DNA from: Tenrec ecaudatus
Taxonomy: Eukaryota; Chordata; Mammalia; Afrosoricida; Tenrecidae
Assembly (NCBI RefSeq): GCF_050624435.1
Contig: NC_134539.1
Location: 123,301,525-123,365,524 of the forward strand
Direction: 5' to 3'
Length of the DNA stretch: 64,000 nucleotides
In this document: one piece after another, positions 1-10,721 of the stretch
How the letters are laid out: each line of letters starts with the position of its first letter
How positions within the stretch are numbered: position 1 is the first letter of the stretch
The notes under the pieces: generated by a model
What the model was told of the DNA's origin: nothing
Seen by the model: the letters and a program-made list of their open reading frames with translations, nothing else
Databases searched by the model: none
Program-made: the position numbers and the translations under genes

Positions 1-2150
1 CATCTGTCTTCTTTACAGGCCAAATAGGTGAGTTAAATGGGGATGTGGTCGGAATCACCACCCCTGCATCTTTCAAGTCTTTGATGGTGGCACTGATCTC
101 TGCAACCCCTCCAGGAAAGTGGTACTGCTTTGGGTTTACTATTTTCCTAGGCAATGACAGTTCTAATGGTGTCCACTTGGCCTTTCCTACCATGATGGCC
201 CTTATTCCACATTTCAGGGATCCAATATGGGGGTTCTGCAGTTACTAAGTATGTCTATTTCAATAATGCATTCTGAAACTGAGAAAATAACCACAGGATG
301 GGTCCAGGGGCCCACTGGACCCACAGTGAGGCATACCTGAGCTAAAACTCCATTGATAACTTGACCTCCATAAGCCCCACTCTGACTGGTGGGCCTTCAA
401 GGCACTTTGGGTCTCCTGGAATTAGTGTCAGTTCCGAACCAGTGTCCAGTAATCCCCCAAAAGTTTGATTATTTCCTTTCCCCCAATGAACAGTCACTCT
501 TGTGAAAGGCCGCAGGTCCCTTTGGGGAAGGCTAGAAGAAAGACTAACAGTATAGACCTTTGGTGATGTAGCAGGATCCTCCTTACAAGGGACCCGGCCT
601 CCTCCTCATTCAAGGGGTTGTGGGTCTGTAAACTAGCTCAGGTCTGGGATTGAGCGATCGTGACTGTCTACTCTGCTGTTCACCTGATCTACCATTCTTC
701 CGCCTGTATAGATGACATATATATTTAGTAGGTTTCCCATCTGTTTAATTCCTAGGAACAACATGGCTAAGTAGCCAATGCGATAATTCCACATGAGACA
801 GGTTGCTTTCATTACTACTGAAACCTTGTTGTCTATTATACCTACGCCCACCCTGTCTCTGTTGATTCAGTGTTGACACCTGCCCTCTACCATCATGGGA
901 ACCAATCAGCCCCATTGTGGGCAAGTGTCGGAGTTCACTTAGGGCAGTGCCCACTGTTAATCCTGGTGCACATAGAATAGCAATTACAGGAGTCTTAAGA
1001 TGCTGGGGCCCACTTCACAAACTTGTTCCTTATGGTTGTGGTAAAGGGTATGCCCTCAGGACACCCCCTTTTTGGGCTATGGTAATATCCTGATAGATCC
1101 ATTCTAACATACCAATTTCTCTAAGCTTTTGGATGCCTTCCACTACAGTGTACCAAGGTAGGTCAGGTACTTCAAATTGGTCTAATCTAGGCCATCTGGC
1201 AGGTCGTGCTTCATTGAACCAACCAAATAAAGAATTAGATCCTCTCAGCTTCTCTCGCAGAGACATTGAAAGAAGAATCTGTGCTTGGGGGTCCCATATC
1301 CAGAACCTCAGACCGGTCTAATATTACATTTCGTGCACCAGTATCCCACACCCTTAGCAGCCATTCCCAGGGATATTCCCCAGGCTTCTGCTTGTACGTA
1401 TTTGAGAACTCGAGCAGATCTTTGAGTATAGGGAGCTTCTTCTTGGGTAATCATCTCAACCTCACCTTTAGGAGCTTTCTGAGACTTAATTTTAGTGAGA
1501 GGTCTAGCGGAAATAATGGGTGGTGAGGGTGTTTCCTGGGTGCTTTCAGCAATATCTTGTAAGGCATCTCCCTCTGGCAATGCTACTGATGCAGCCCCAC
1601 CTGGCATATCAACTTGAACAGTTTGGCTAATCTGCTCAGGTGTGGATTGTGAATTAATACTGTCAGCTGGGAGGGGTGGATCTATTGATTGGGGTGGGTC
1701 AATTGTTTCTAAGGGCTGTGGGAATAATGACAGATAAAGCTGGAAAGTGGGTAAGGACCAAGTCATCTCCGAGGCAAAGGAGAAACAAGAATAGACGGTA
1801 AGTAGGAGAGGGTTGTGCTCAGATTTGTATCTTAGAAAGAAAGCAGTATAATGGGTAAAGCCACCCAGGAAAACATGTACCGTGAATAGAACAGTCAGCT
1901 GATCACCAGACTCTGAGAGATCCCTGTGCAAGGGAGAGGTGGCAAAGGAAACAGGAAACAAAGGGCCAGAGAGGTAGAAAAGAGAGCTAAGAGAGAATGA
2001 AAGTCGAAGGAAGAAAGGGTCGGAAAAGGAGAGAAAGAGAGCACTGGCACAGTATGAGGATGAATCCGAAACATTTCTCTGGTTAATTTGTCCTGTCTCT
2101 TCTTAACCATCCTTCCTTTTCTGTTGGTAACTTCAGTTGCCTTCAGTGTC
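1..2150 (-). mobile_element. ERV-L-like endogenous retrovirus fossil, internal region
   Basis: Minus-strand reading gives retroviral order from right to left. A gag-like stretch (about 1960-1030) comes first, then a protease carrying the LLDTGSE active-site motif at about 420-453. The start of reverse transcriptase follows at about 250-1, with [12 protein letters not shown] and [12 protein letters not shown]. The RT wording is closest in memory to class III (ERV-L/MuERV-L) pol. The copy runs off the left edge, no LTR is visible at its right end, and it is clearly broken in many places, so it is a fossil. A purine-rich tract lies near 1970-2050. Class assignment is moderate; retroviral origin is secure. 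Confidence 0.8.
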
Positions 2151-2159
2151 TTACTCTCT

Positions 2160-2355
2160 CACTGCAGCGGAGTTGATGCTGACTTATAAGTGACCCTACA
2201 GGACAGGGTAGACTGGTTCCTGTCAGTTTTGGAGACTGTGCCTCTTTACAGAAGCTTCTAGACCCATCTTTGTATCATGGAGGGGCTGGTGGTTTCGAAT
2301 TGCTGACCTTGTAGTTAGGAGCCCAATGCTTAACCACCATGCCACCAGGCTCTAC
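2160..2355 (-). repeat. AfroSINE next to the ERV fossil
   Basis: Tail ('gttgatgctgacttataag') at the left and tRNA-like head ('taaccaccatgccaccaggctc') at the right show minus orientation. It abuts the 5' side of the ERV fossil. Confidence 0.8.
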
Positions 2356-3233
2356 TTCCTCTAAGCATTCTCATTTTTGCCTTCTACTATAGTCTACTTC
2401 CCCTTCATCTTGTTTACTTCCCCAAATTTCAAACTTTCATTAAGTTTCCAAGCATAGTATAAAGACACTCATACCTGGTTCACCTAGGTATTTACCAACT
2501 GTTAATGTGCCAGAGTTATGAACTTTGCTGTATGTACATGTGAGAGCATACATAAAAAATAAAACATGGTTATTCTATACAGCCACATTCATGGTCCAAA
2601 AAAATTTAACCTTTATATAAGATCTGTTAGTACTGCATGCATTCAAATTTTCCCCAACTGTTTCTACAATATCCTTTAAACCTACTTTCTTCCCTGAATC
2701 CACATTTAGGTGCCGGAGCGCTTTAGTCTCCTTTAATTTAAATCAGTTCTCTAGCCTTTTCATATACTTAATCGCCTTTCTTGACATTTATATTCTTTAA
2801 AAAGTCCAGGCTGCATGTTTTGGAGATTGTTTCTCAGGATGAAGTTGGTTTCATGTTCCTTCATCATACCTCTGTCTTAAGTCTTTATAATTTAAAACAC
2901 AACTATGATCTTGTTACTCTCCTGTTTAAAAGTATTTGAAGATTTCTTATCATCTTCTGGATAAAACTCAGATTCCTTAGTATACCTGTCAAAGATGATC
3001 TTAACATAGTGCTCATGGATTCCTGCAGCCTTATCACACCTAGTGACTAATAATTTATGCTTCAGGTATAAAACACATCACAAGATATTTCCCTTTATTT
3101 GGAGTATTTCCTCCCAGTCAAGTTACACGGAGCCTTCAGGATTCTGTTGCTTCATCTGACAGATATTTGTTGGAAGTTTCTATTTCTCCTAGCGCTGTTC
3201 CGTACATGTTATTTGGAGGGACCAGTTCTTGGC
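2356..3233. other. PRR11-side intronic DNA, possible old L2 piece
   Basis: AT-rich, no open frame of note. About 2900-3010 ('ggataaaactcagattccttagtatacc') resembles the minus strand of an ancient L2 LINE 3' region; this match is weak. Nothing else recognised. Confidence 0.35.
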
Positions 3234-3251
3234 AAAAGACATCATCTTTCA
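3234..3251. repeat. left target-site duplication of the U2/LINE chimera
   Basis: The 18-mer aaaagacatcatctttca is repeated exactly at 3732-3749, enclosing the U2 and LINE pieces as one insertion. Its last bases overlap the first bases of U2 homology. Confidence 0.85.
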
Positions 3252-3423
3252 AGTGTAGTATCTGTTCTTATCAGTTTAATATCTGATACGTCTTCTATCC
3301 AAGGACAATATAGTAAACGGATTTTTGGAGCAGGGAGTTGGAATAGGAGCTTGCTCCGTCCACTCCACGCATCGACCTGGTATTGCAGTACCTCCAGGAA
3401 CAGTGCACCCCCTCGGGGGACTT
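3249..3423 (+). pseudogene. RNU2 (pseudogene): U2 snRNA retropseudogene, 5'-truncated, fused to a LINE 3' end
   Basis: The sequence follows U2 snRNA from about nucleotide 27 (agtgtagtatctgttcttat...) through the Sm-site region and the 3' hairpins to 'gtgcacc'. It then continues about a dozen bases into what looks like the U2 precursor 3' extension ('ccctcggggga'). A handful of substitutions separate it from human U2 as remembered. The first 26 or so nucleotides, including the branch-site-pairing 5' end flank, are missing, so it cannot be a functional U2 gene, and no snRNA promoter element was seen upstream. It runs directly into an A-tract and then a LINE 3' end, and both are flanked by one target duplication. 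This is the hallmark of template switching during LINE reverse transcription. Confidence 0.93.
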
Positions 3424-3731
3424 AAAAAAAAAAAGGGGGGAGGGAGGGGAAAAAAGAAAAAAAAAAGAGGAACCTGATGCAAGGGGCTTAAGTGGAGAGC
3501 AAATGCTTTGAGAATGATTGGGGCAGGGAATGTATGGATGTGCTTTATACAATTGATGTATGTATATGTATGGATTGTGATAAGAGTTGTATGAGTCCCT
3601 AATAAAATGTAAAAAAAAAAAGAGGAGAAAAAAATGATTAGGGCAAAGACTGTACAGATGTGCTTTATACAATTGATGTATGTATATGTATGAACTGTGA
3701 TAAGAGTTGTATGAGCCCCAATAAATTAAAA
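3424..3731 (+). mobile_element. LINE 3' end with duplicated terminus (chimera partner)
   Basis: Starts in the G/A-rich 'ggggggagggagggg' part of the LINE 3' region. It reaches a first end near 3600-3610 (aataaaatgt, A-tract) and then repeats the last ~100 bases to a second AATAAA near 3720 and poly-A. The same double terminus occurs at 8891-9208 and 18307-18590. The right target duplication follows at 3732-3749. Confidence 0.85.
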
Positions 3732-3764
3732 AAAAAGACATCATCTTTCATAAAATAGAAGGGC

Positions 3765-3930
3765 AATGAAACAGCGGAAAACCCTCAGCAAAATGGATTG
3801 ATCCGGTGGCTGCATGGATGGGCTCAAATATAACAACCATTGTGAAGACGGTTCAGGACTGGGGAGTTCTGTTGTGCATAGACAGGTCACAATGAGCTGG
3901 AACTGACAACAGCACTGTACTGGAGACTGG
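3765..3930 (+). mobile_element. RTE/BovB-type LINE, 3' end
   Basis: 'atggattgatccggtggctgcatgga' through 'tgtgcatagacaggtcacaatgagc' matches the C-terminal coding end of an RTE LINE (RWID..AATMG..., ending in the 'atgagtcg' tail). A longer sister copy is at 46845-47315. Strongly 5' truncated. Confidence 0.7.
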
Positions 3931-4929
3931 GATATAATTGTGAACAGGACTAACATAATCTGTTTTACAAAATTTATCCTGGCTGAAATAAAATATTTCT
4001 TGTATTCAATAACATCTTTGTATACATCTTTAATATTTACCACATCACATTGCAGTTTTTGCCTGTCATTCTGCTGGACAGAGCTTTTCCAGGGTCGGGT
4101 ACGTTTTACTCGTCTTTGCTCTCTAGCATGTTTTTGGTGTAGTCTCATAGTCAACCTGTAGGTCAAAGTATAACTGCCCCAAAGGGTTTCTAGGATACAG
4201 GAGCAAATCAGCAGGTATTTTCTCCTATGGCTTCTTGGAAGTACTAAAGCATGTTTCACTCAATAAATGAATGAAAGAAATAACTCTTGCTAAATGTTAC
4301 TTAGCAAATGTTCTCTCTTTTAATTAAAGAGTATGGGTTAATCCAAGTAAATTTGGGATTATCTTGTTAAGGGAGAACTTTAGTCCTTCAAATAATTCAT
4401 ACCTTTATTCAATCAAAAGGCTATCAAAATTATTTCCCAGTACGAAGATGCACTAAGTAATAGAGTAAGAATTCCAAGCATTCAGCAGGGTTGGCAGTGC
4501 AGTGTTGCTTCTGTTGGGATCCCACCTGAGGGTCTGAAAGGTGTGCTGGCAAGGAGCACTTTCAAAGCTATGACAACAACGGAAATAACAGTTGCATTTC
4601 ATGACTATTTCCTAAAACATTTCAATGGCGAGCTCTTACACATTCCCCCTCACCAGAACAGACTTCAACCAATTTCCATTGCCAGTTCAATTAATTTCTG
4701 CCTGAGCATCTACAGCACCACTTCTAGTTCTTGCTTATATTTAATTTTATACTTTATATGTGCAGAATTGTATTTTCGCGTTTCTGTTTTGTTTCTCTAA
4801 GGAAATTACAGCTCCCTAAAGCCTTGTCTAACACATAGTAGCCAGGGCGCACATTTATAGTCAACGATCTATAATCTTGATAAGATCAAACAACATGGTA
4901 ATACTGCCAGTCAATACATACATGTACTT
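3931..4929. other. non-coding, nothing recognised
   Basis: AT-rich intronic or intergenic DNA on the PRR11 side. Both strands were read; no PRR11 coding exon (for example its KFKQRRRK start region) was found. Confidence 0.5.
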
Positions 4930-5075
4930 GTCAGATTTTAAGAATCACTGGGGGTAACGCGAGGTCTGTTTATAATGCATCTGCTGATTCTGGGTGGAGC
5001 CCAATAAAGTGCTTTCTAGGTCCAAGTCATGCCGCTGCTGGTGGTCCGTGGGCCACTCTTTGAGTAGCCACCATG
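4930..5075 (+). mobile_element. MER5A-like ancient hAT-Charlie fragment
   Basis: 'ctgctgattctgggtggagccca' through 'ctggtggtccgtgggccactctttgagtag' follows the right half of a MER5A-type element. It is diverged, consistent with great age. Confidence 0.55.
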
Positions 5076-5228
5076 TAAGGGAGTGTGCAAAAGACAGGCA
5101 GCTCCTTGTTCCCAAACATATCTCATGGAGTGCTAATAGCAGAAAGATAGTTAGGATGAAGCCAAGCTGAGCGTTTCTTTGCCGGCCAGTTACAACCCCT
5201 CTTCCCCCTTTCGTGCAAGCTCCTCACC

Positions 5229-5355
5229 TCCCCACTCCTAAGAACACAAGCAGAAACTGGCCAGTAAGAGCAGCAGCAGCGATTGCTCCACGCACAGAAG
5301 ACGCGAGCCCGGGTAACAAGGGGAGAATCTCCCTGAACTTACTAGTTTAAGAGCC
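5229..5355 (-). other. PRR11: probable non-coding first exon of PRR11
   Basis: In other mammals PRR11 lies head-to-head with SKA2 and starts within a few hundred bases of it. Here the minus strand just beyond the CCAAT cluster is GC-rich, and a good splice donor (ggggag|gtgagg) reads leftward at about 5229. No coding sequence is present: PRR11 begins translating in a later exon, outside the window. The exon limits are inference; transcript data would be needed to fix them. Confidence 0.4.
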
Positions 5356-5359
5356 CGCG

Positions 5360-5970
5360 GGTTAGGTGAGTCTGGGCGGTGGTCTCTCCCACTCCATAAA
5401 GAACAATTCAAAATTAAATCCTTGTCATGGAAGGACCAATCGTAGCCCTAGACTGCCCACGTTTCGCTCGCGCAAGAGCAAAGCCTGGCTTGTGAATGGC
5501 TCAGAGCGAGCCAAGCCCTGGCCAATCAGAACTGAGGCGCTCTCGGTACGAACGGAGCCGCGGCGGGAGGAAAGGGGAGGGAAAGTTGGAGAGAGAAAAA
5601 AAGGTGTGTCCACGCCAGCTAAGCTTTCTGTGGAAGGTTTCGTCTAATTGGCTGTCGCTTCTTCTGAGGGGACCAATCGGAAGGTCCTCGCTGCAGAGTC
5701 CGAACTGTGATATTGAAATAGAGAGGGCAGAAGAACCAATGGGAAAGAAGTATACAACAGCCAATCGTTCTGCAGCGTTTTGTATCTTTGTCCAACCGGA
5801 AAACGTGTTTCATGCGGAGGGGCGTTACCTCGCTGCCAATGGGCGGGCGTCGGTGAAACTGGGGAGCCAATGAATGAGAGATGTTGAGTGACAGCTGTCC
5901 AATGGGGACCTTCAGTGCTATGACGGTTTGCGGCTTAAGCGCCGCCGCGGTCTGAGGAATGTCAACTATT
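5360..5970. promoter_or_regulatory. PRR11-SKA2 bidirectional promoter with nine CCAAT boxes
   Basis: CCAAT pentamers lie at 5436, 5522, 5673, 5736, 5761, 5836, 5867 and 5899 on the plus strand, with one reversed (ATTGG) at 5647. The last three are 31 and 32 bases apart, the spacing typical of NF-Y-dependent mitotic promoters. The region is TATA-less and becomes CpG-rich toward SKA2. NF-Y control of the PRR11/SKA2 pair is known from human; that it applies here is inferred from the boxes. The SKA2 start should lie around 5900-5960. Confidence 0.85.
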
Positions 5971-5974
5971 CAAC

Positions 5975-6007
5975 ATGGAGGCGGAGGTCGACAAACTGGA
6001 ACTGATG
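5975..6007 (+). CDS. SKA2: SKA2 coding exon 1
   Basis: Encodes MEAEVDKLELM and ends at the donor ATG|gtgagt, phase 0. The start codon follows a GC-rich leader and matches the human protein start exactly. SKA2 is the small coiled-coil subunit of the SKA complex (SKA1-SKA2-SKA3), which couples kinetochores to spindle microtubules in mitosis. The full frame joins 5975-6007, 23841-23927, 27807-27983 and 36698-36766, giving 121 residues plus stop, the usual mammalian length. All junctions are GT-AG and phase 0. Intron 1 (17.8 kb) carries mir-301a and the mir-454 locus. Transcription starts in the shared CCAAT-rich promoter with PRR11. Confidence 0.97.
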
Positions 6008-7261
6008 GTGAGTGCAAAGTGGAGCGCTACTGCACAGTGCATTTTCCATGAATGGCCTCGAAGGTGGGATAACTTGGCGTCGCCGGAAACTCTGGGCGAC
6101 TGGGGCCGGACCGGACTCGAGTTCCCTCCTCCGGCGCTAACGGGAGTCGCCACCGCCCGGTCCCTTAACCGCCGCGAGGGAAGGGGTTACATCCGGGAGA
6201 CTCGTGAGGGAAATGGCGGGAGATGCTGAGGGGACCGGGCCTTTGGAATTCCTTGTTCCCTTCTCTGTACCTTTCCGCCGCTCAGAAAACTGTAGCTGTG
6301 ATACACTGCCTTCTGTTCCCACCAAAAGGTGGGACCAGACGGTCCCTGAATGCTCCTGGAAGGGGAGAAGTCGTTCACGCTCCGAAAGGGGGGCGATGAA
6401 GGGTGGGGTGTACTGTAATCCAAAGGAGGCTCGGGGCTTGTGTTAACTACTTGCCAGCCCTAAAGCAGCCCTGGCGCTGTGCCTGCCCTGGAGGAGGCAA
6501 GCCTGGGGTGAAGCGGGGCGTGAGCTCGGGGATCGGAAGCAGCAGCTTCTGGCCCGGAACGCGCGCGGGAGCAGGACGAGGAGGGCACTCCATTCTCGAG
6601 GTGGCCAGTTTAATTCATTCTTGGAAGCCGGGGGCGGTGGCGATTGGAAACTGCCATTGTACCTGGCGAGTTTGGCCTGCTTGGAGGCGCCAAGTGGGGA
6701 GAGGGACGACGGGGCTGGAGCTGGGGAGGAGGGGGACGAACCTTTCAGCTTGTTTCTAGGGGGCCTTCCCCCTCGTCTTTAGCCTCACCTGCCCATCCCC
6801 AGCAGGAACCCTGGCAGCCCCGCCACTTAAGAGACTGCTAACCGCAGGTCCAAATTTCAAACCTTCCAGCCGGCTCCTAGCGAGAAAGACAAGGGTGTCA
6901 GCTTCGATAAAGATGTGTAAGAAATCCTGTTGGGGTTCCTAGGGGCCCCAACGCTTGATAGCAGTGGGTTTGGTCCCCATCCCCAGACCCCCAGTGGGTT
7001 GGCCTGCAGTTCTTCCTCCTTTTAGTTCCTTCGTTGTGCCTTCAACCCTGCTCCCCTGGCATTTCAGTCTTTCAGATCGGCCTGGCTTCCTTAGAAATAT
7101 TAAAATTGGAAGAAAGCGCTCGTTATTGAGCTCCAATTGTTTTGTGTTCAAGAAAGTAGCAAGATGAAGGTGCCCCAAACTTCTTCCTTGTCCATCTCTA
7201 ATCTGCCCCAGTTCCCTCCTGCCCCGCCCTCCTTACCCTGGGACACGAAAACCCCAAACTT
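6008..7261. other. SKA2 intron 1, CpG-rich 5' part
   Basis: GC- and CpG-rich down to about 6800, a continuation of the promoter CpG island, then ordinary intronic DNA. Overlapping open frames here are a composition effect. No repeat recognised. Confidence 0.6.
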
Positions 7262-7445
7262 AACTGTCACAGTGGCCCCATGGCGAGAGCAGAACTGCCC
7301 CTGTGGGTTTCCAGGACTGCAAATCTTTATTATGGGAATAGAAAGCCTCATCTTTCCCTTGTGGGGCGCTGGTGGTTGTCGAACTGCGGACCTCACCAGT
7401 AGTTGCCCAACCCCCAGCGTAACCTATCAAGCCACCAGGGCTCTT
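7262..7445 (-). repeat. AfroSINE (SKA2 intron 1)
   Basis: Body 'gggtttccaggactgcaaat' and head 'aagccaccagggctct' at 7430-7443; minus orientation, full or nearly full length. Confidence 0.8.
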
Positions 7446-7624
7446 TCCATACCCTGGGGATTGCATGGAATTACTTTTTAGATATCATTTGTGCTCCTAT
7501 TCCACGTTTCAAACTGTGCCATGGGTGTCAGACACCTGATTTAGAAAGGGCAAGTGATAATCATGGAAGAAACCGAGGATCATTCGGGATCATCCTATTC
7601 CCCCCTCAGAGAATGTGAGGCCTT

Positions 7625-7842
7625 GAGCTTGTTCTGATGGTGGCGTAATAGTTCCCATTGAGCTACGATCTGCGAGGCCCGCACTTTGAAACCACCAGCA
7701 GCTTCGCTGGAGAAAGACAGGGCTCTCGGCCCTGTAACAGTGGCAGTCGTGGAAACCAGAGGGGCAGTTCTGCGTTGTCCCATAGGGTTGCTGTGAGTCC
7801 ACATCAACTCAATGGCAGTGAGTTTTCGGTTTATGGGTGAAT
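7625..7842 (+). repeat. AfroSINE (SKA2 intron 1)
   Basis: Runs from the tRNA-like head (B-box-like 'tttgaaaccaccagc' near 7687) to the tail 'ctgtgagtccacatcaactc' near 7790-7810. Confidence 0.85.
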
Positions 7843-7909
7843 TGGGGTACTTTAACATGTACAATTTTGGCTTCTAAAATATTTAGTATTTTAATTTTTT
7901 TTGTGATGG

Positions 7910-8095
7910 GTGGAGTCCTAGTAACGTAGTGGGTTAGCGTTGGCTGCTACCACAGGTGAGCATTCGGAACCACCAGCCCCTCCATGGGAGCAAGATGAAG
8001 ATGAAACTTCGAGTTACTGTCTCGGACACCACAGGACGGTTCTCCGCTGCCATTCAGGGTCTCTGCAAGTCGGAACCGACTCTTTGGCCAGGAGC
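7910..8095 (+). repeat. AfroSINE (SKA2 intron 1)
   Basis: Head 'ggagtcctagtaacgtagtg' to tail 'gcaagtcggaaccgactc'. The tail is close to consensus, suggesting a comparatively young copy. Confidence 0.85.
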
Positions 8096-8890
8096 TTGGT
8101 TTTTGAGGGGATGTGGGGGTAGGAGGAGGGAGGGAAATTACAGAGAAGGCTCAATTTCCAGCGTTCCTAACTTGTAAGAGTGAACTTTAATTCCAAAGTT
8201 TTATTTTTAACATTGACTTTTTAAATAACAAATAAACTGAAAACATGACGTATTGCAGCTTGATTCTATCAATGGATGTAGAAACTAACTTGCCCCTCCC
8301 ATTTTCAAGGCTTTTCTCCAGCTACTATTTCTGTTTAATTGTAATGCAAAATCACACTAATTCTGCTTTAACAGATTTTTTTCCCTCAAATTGTTTAGTT
8401 TTGAAGTTAAATCTTTTAGGACCTGTGCAATAGAGTCAACATTCTCACAGGGTTTCCTTAAACTGGGAACATTTTATTTTAAAGGGAAAACAAGCATTTT
8501 GACAAAAAGTAAGCTTTCAAAAATGAGGTGGTTAGATTCATATATTCTATAAAATAGTTTTGAAGAAAGACAAGCAGGTATTTTAGTAGTTTTATCCTCA
8601 TCCCAGGTTATTTGTCTCTATAATCATTAGGTTTAAAAGTTGTATTTGAACTTTAATACTGTTTTTAACATGACGGCTTTGCATTGACAGTGCAGTGACA
8701 ATAAAGGACAGTGCAGCTCATGTTCATAAGAGTTGCCATGAATCCATGTAGTTTCTTGAGATCTTAAAAGTGTATTATTTGCTGTGTAATCCTGATTTTT
8801 TGTTTTACAGTACTTACATAATGTACTGAGAAGCCAATATTGAATATTAATGATATAAAAAGAAAATGTGTACTAAACACTTTGTCTTTA

Positions 8891-9208
8891 TTTTTTTTTT
8901 ATTATTATTTTTTTTTATTTTAACAATTTATTGGGGCTCATACAATTCTTTTCACAGTTCATACATATACATACATCAATTGTATAAAGCACATCTGTAC
9001 AGTCTTTGCCCTAATCATTTTTTTCTCTTTTCTTCTTTTACATTTTATTAGGGACTCATACAACTCTTGTCACAATCCATACATATACATACATCAATTG
9101 TATAAAGCACATCCATACATTCCCTGCCCCAATCATTCTCAAGGCATTTGCTCTCCACTTAAGCCCCTTGCATCAGGTCCTCTTTTTTTTTTCCCCCTCC
9201 CTCCCCAT
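8891..9208 (-). mobile_element. LINE 3' end with duplicated terminus
   Basis: Two consecutive 3' ends ('aatttattggggctcatac' and 'attttattagggactcatac') on the minus strand, 5' truncated in the 'ccctccctcccc' stretch. Flanked by aaacactttgtcttta (8875-8890) and aaacacttcgtcttta (9209-9224), 15 of 16 identical: a target duplication. Confidence 0.88.
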
Positions 9209-9338
9209 AAACACTTCGTCTTTAAAACCTGATCCTTGCCTAGTAGAATTGAAATATCGTAATATTTCAGTTGTGTGGCTCAGTATTTGAAGTCAACACA
9301 CTAAATGTTCTTCCTAACTGCCCTAATTTGAGTCCATT

Positions 9339-10240
9339 AAAAAAATTTTTACTTAAATTTTTATTTTTTAAATTTTATTGGCTCATACAACTCTTATCAC
9401 AATCCATATATGTATCCATTGTGTCAAACACACTTGTACATTTGTTGCCATCATCATTCTCAAAACATTTGATTTCTACTTGAGCCCTTGGGATCAGCTC
9501 CATTTTTACCCTTCCCTCCCCACTCCCTCCTCCCTCATGAACCCTTTATAATTTATAAATTATTATTTTGTCATATCTTATACTGTCCGACGTCTCCCTT
9601 CACCCACCTTTCTGTTGTCCGTCCCCCAGGGAAGAGGTTATATGTAGATCCTTGTAATCGATTCCCCCTTTCTACCACACCCTCCCAGTATCGCCACTCT
9701 TAGCACTGGTCCTAAAGGGTTCATCTGTCCTGGATTCCCTGTGTTTCCAGTTTCTATCTATACCAGTGTACAAACTCTGGCCTAGCCAGATTTGTAAGGT
9801 AGAATTGGGATCATGATGGGGTGGGGGAGCGGGGAGGAAGCATTTAAGAACTAGAGGAAAGTTGTATGTTTCATCATTGCTACACTGCCTCCTGACAGGT
9901 TCATCTCCCTGTGACCCTTCTGTAAGGGGATGTCCAGTTGTCTACAGATGGGCTTTGGGTCCCCACTCTCCACTCCACCCTCCCCCTCATTCACAATATG
10001 ATTTTTTTGTTTTTTGATGCCTGATACCTGATCCTTTCTACACCTCATGGTCACACTGGCTGGTGTGCTTCTTCCATGTGGGCTTTGTTGCTTCTGAGCT
10101 AGATGACCGCTTGTTCACCTTCAAGCCTTTAAGACCCCAGACGCTATATCTTTTGATAGCCGAGCGGCATCTGCTTTCTTCACCACATTTGCTTATTCAC
10201 CCAGTTGTCTTCAATGATCCTGTCAGGAAGGTGAGCATCA
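9339..10240 (-). mobile_element. LINE 3' region, 0.9 kb copy
   Basis: Reaches from the 3' end ('ttttattggctcatacaact') through the 'gatagaaactggaaacacag' and 'cacatggaagaagcacacc' landmarks of the family (minus-strand reading). Flanked by ttgagtccatt at 9328-9338 and 10241-10251. No open frame. Confidence 0.85.
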
Positions 10241-10251
10241 TTGAGTCCATT

Positions 10252-10635
10252 TTTTTAGTAGGCTTACAATCTAAATTGTTGAACCTGGACCATATAAAAG
10301 GAGTTTGGGGAAAATAATGGGAATGCATTTCTGCTTCAATCAACATTTTAAGGAGGAATTATCTCTGTAGGATAATCTTTCATCTTTGATTTGGAGTCAA
10401 ATTGTTGGTTTTGTTTGACTATTAATAGGTTAGTAATAAAATTATATAAAAATGATATCAATTTAAAGCTATAGTTCTAAAAACATGAAGATACATGTAT
10501 TTTAGGGTTCTTTTCTTTTAAACAAATTGTCTTAGGTTTTAAATGTCTTCTGTCCAAAATGACGTTACTTTAAATTCTTTTTGTACTGAAGCCTCAACTG
10601 TTGCCTGATGCTTTTGCGATTCTCTCCTATTCATT
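10252..10635. other. SKA2 intron 1, unique DNA upstream of mir-301a
   Basis: AT-rich, no repeat recognised. Conservation rises only at the hairpin itself. Confidence 0.5.
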
Positions 10636-10721
10636 ACTGCTAACGAATGCTCTGACTTTATTGCACTACTGTACTTTACAGCTAGCAGTGCAATAGTATT
10701 GTCAAAGCATCTGAAAGCAGG
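10636..10721 (+). ncRNA. MIR301A: mir-301a precursor hairpin
   Basis: This 86-base segment is, as far as I can recall, identical to the human mir-301a precursor. The 5p arm is at 10649-10670 and the 3p mature at 10686-10708, beginning cagtgcaata, with seed AGUGCAA of the miR-130/301 family. The arms pair with a small loop around 'tgtactttacagc'. It sits in sense orientation in SKA2 intron 1, as in human, so it should be processed from the SKA2 transcript. Confidence 0.98.

Noticed and set aside
3249-3423. Functional U2 snRNA gene
   Set aside because: 5' truncated, flanked by retroposition duplications and joined to a LINE.
5366-5873. Open frames in the PRR11-SKA2 gap
   Set aside because: They overlap the CCAAT boxes and CpG-rich promoter; low-complexity Arg/Ser/Gly-rich translations.
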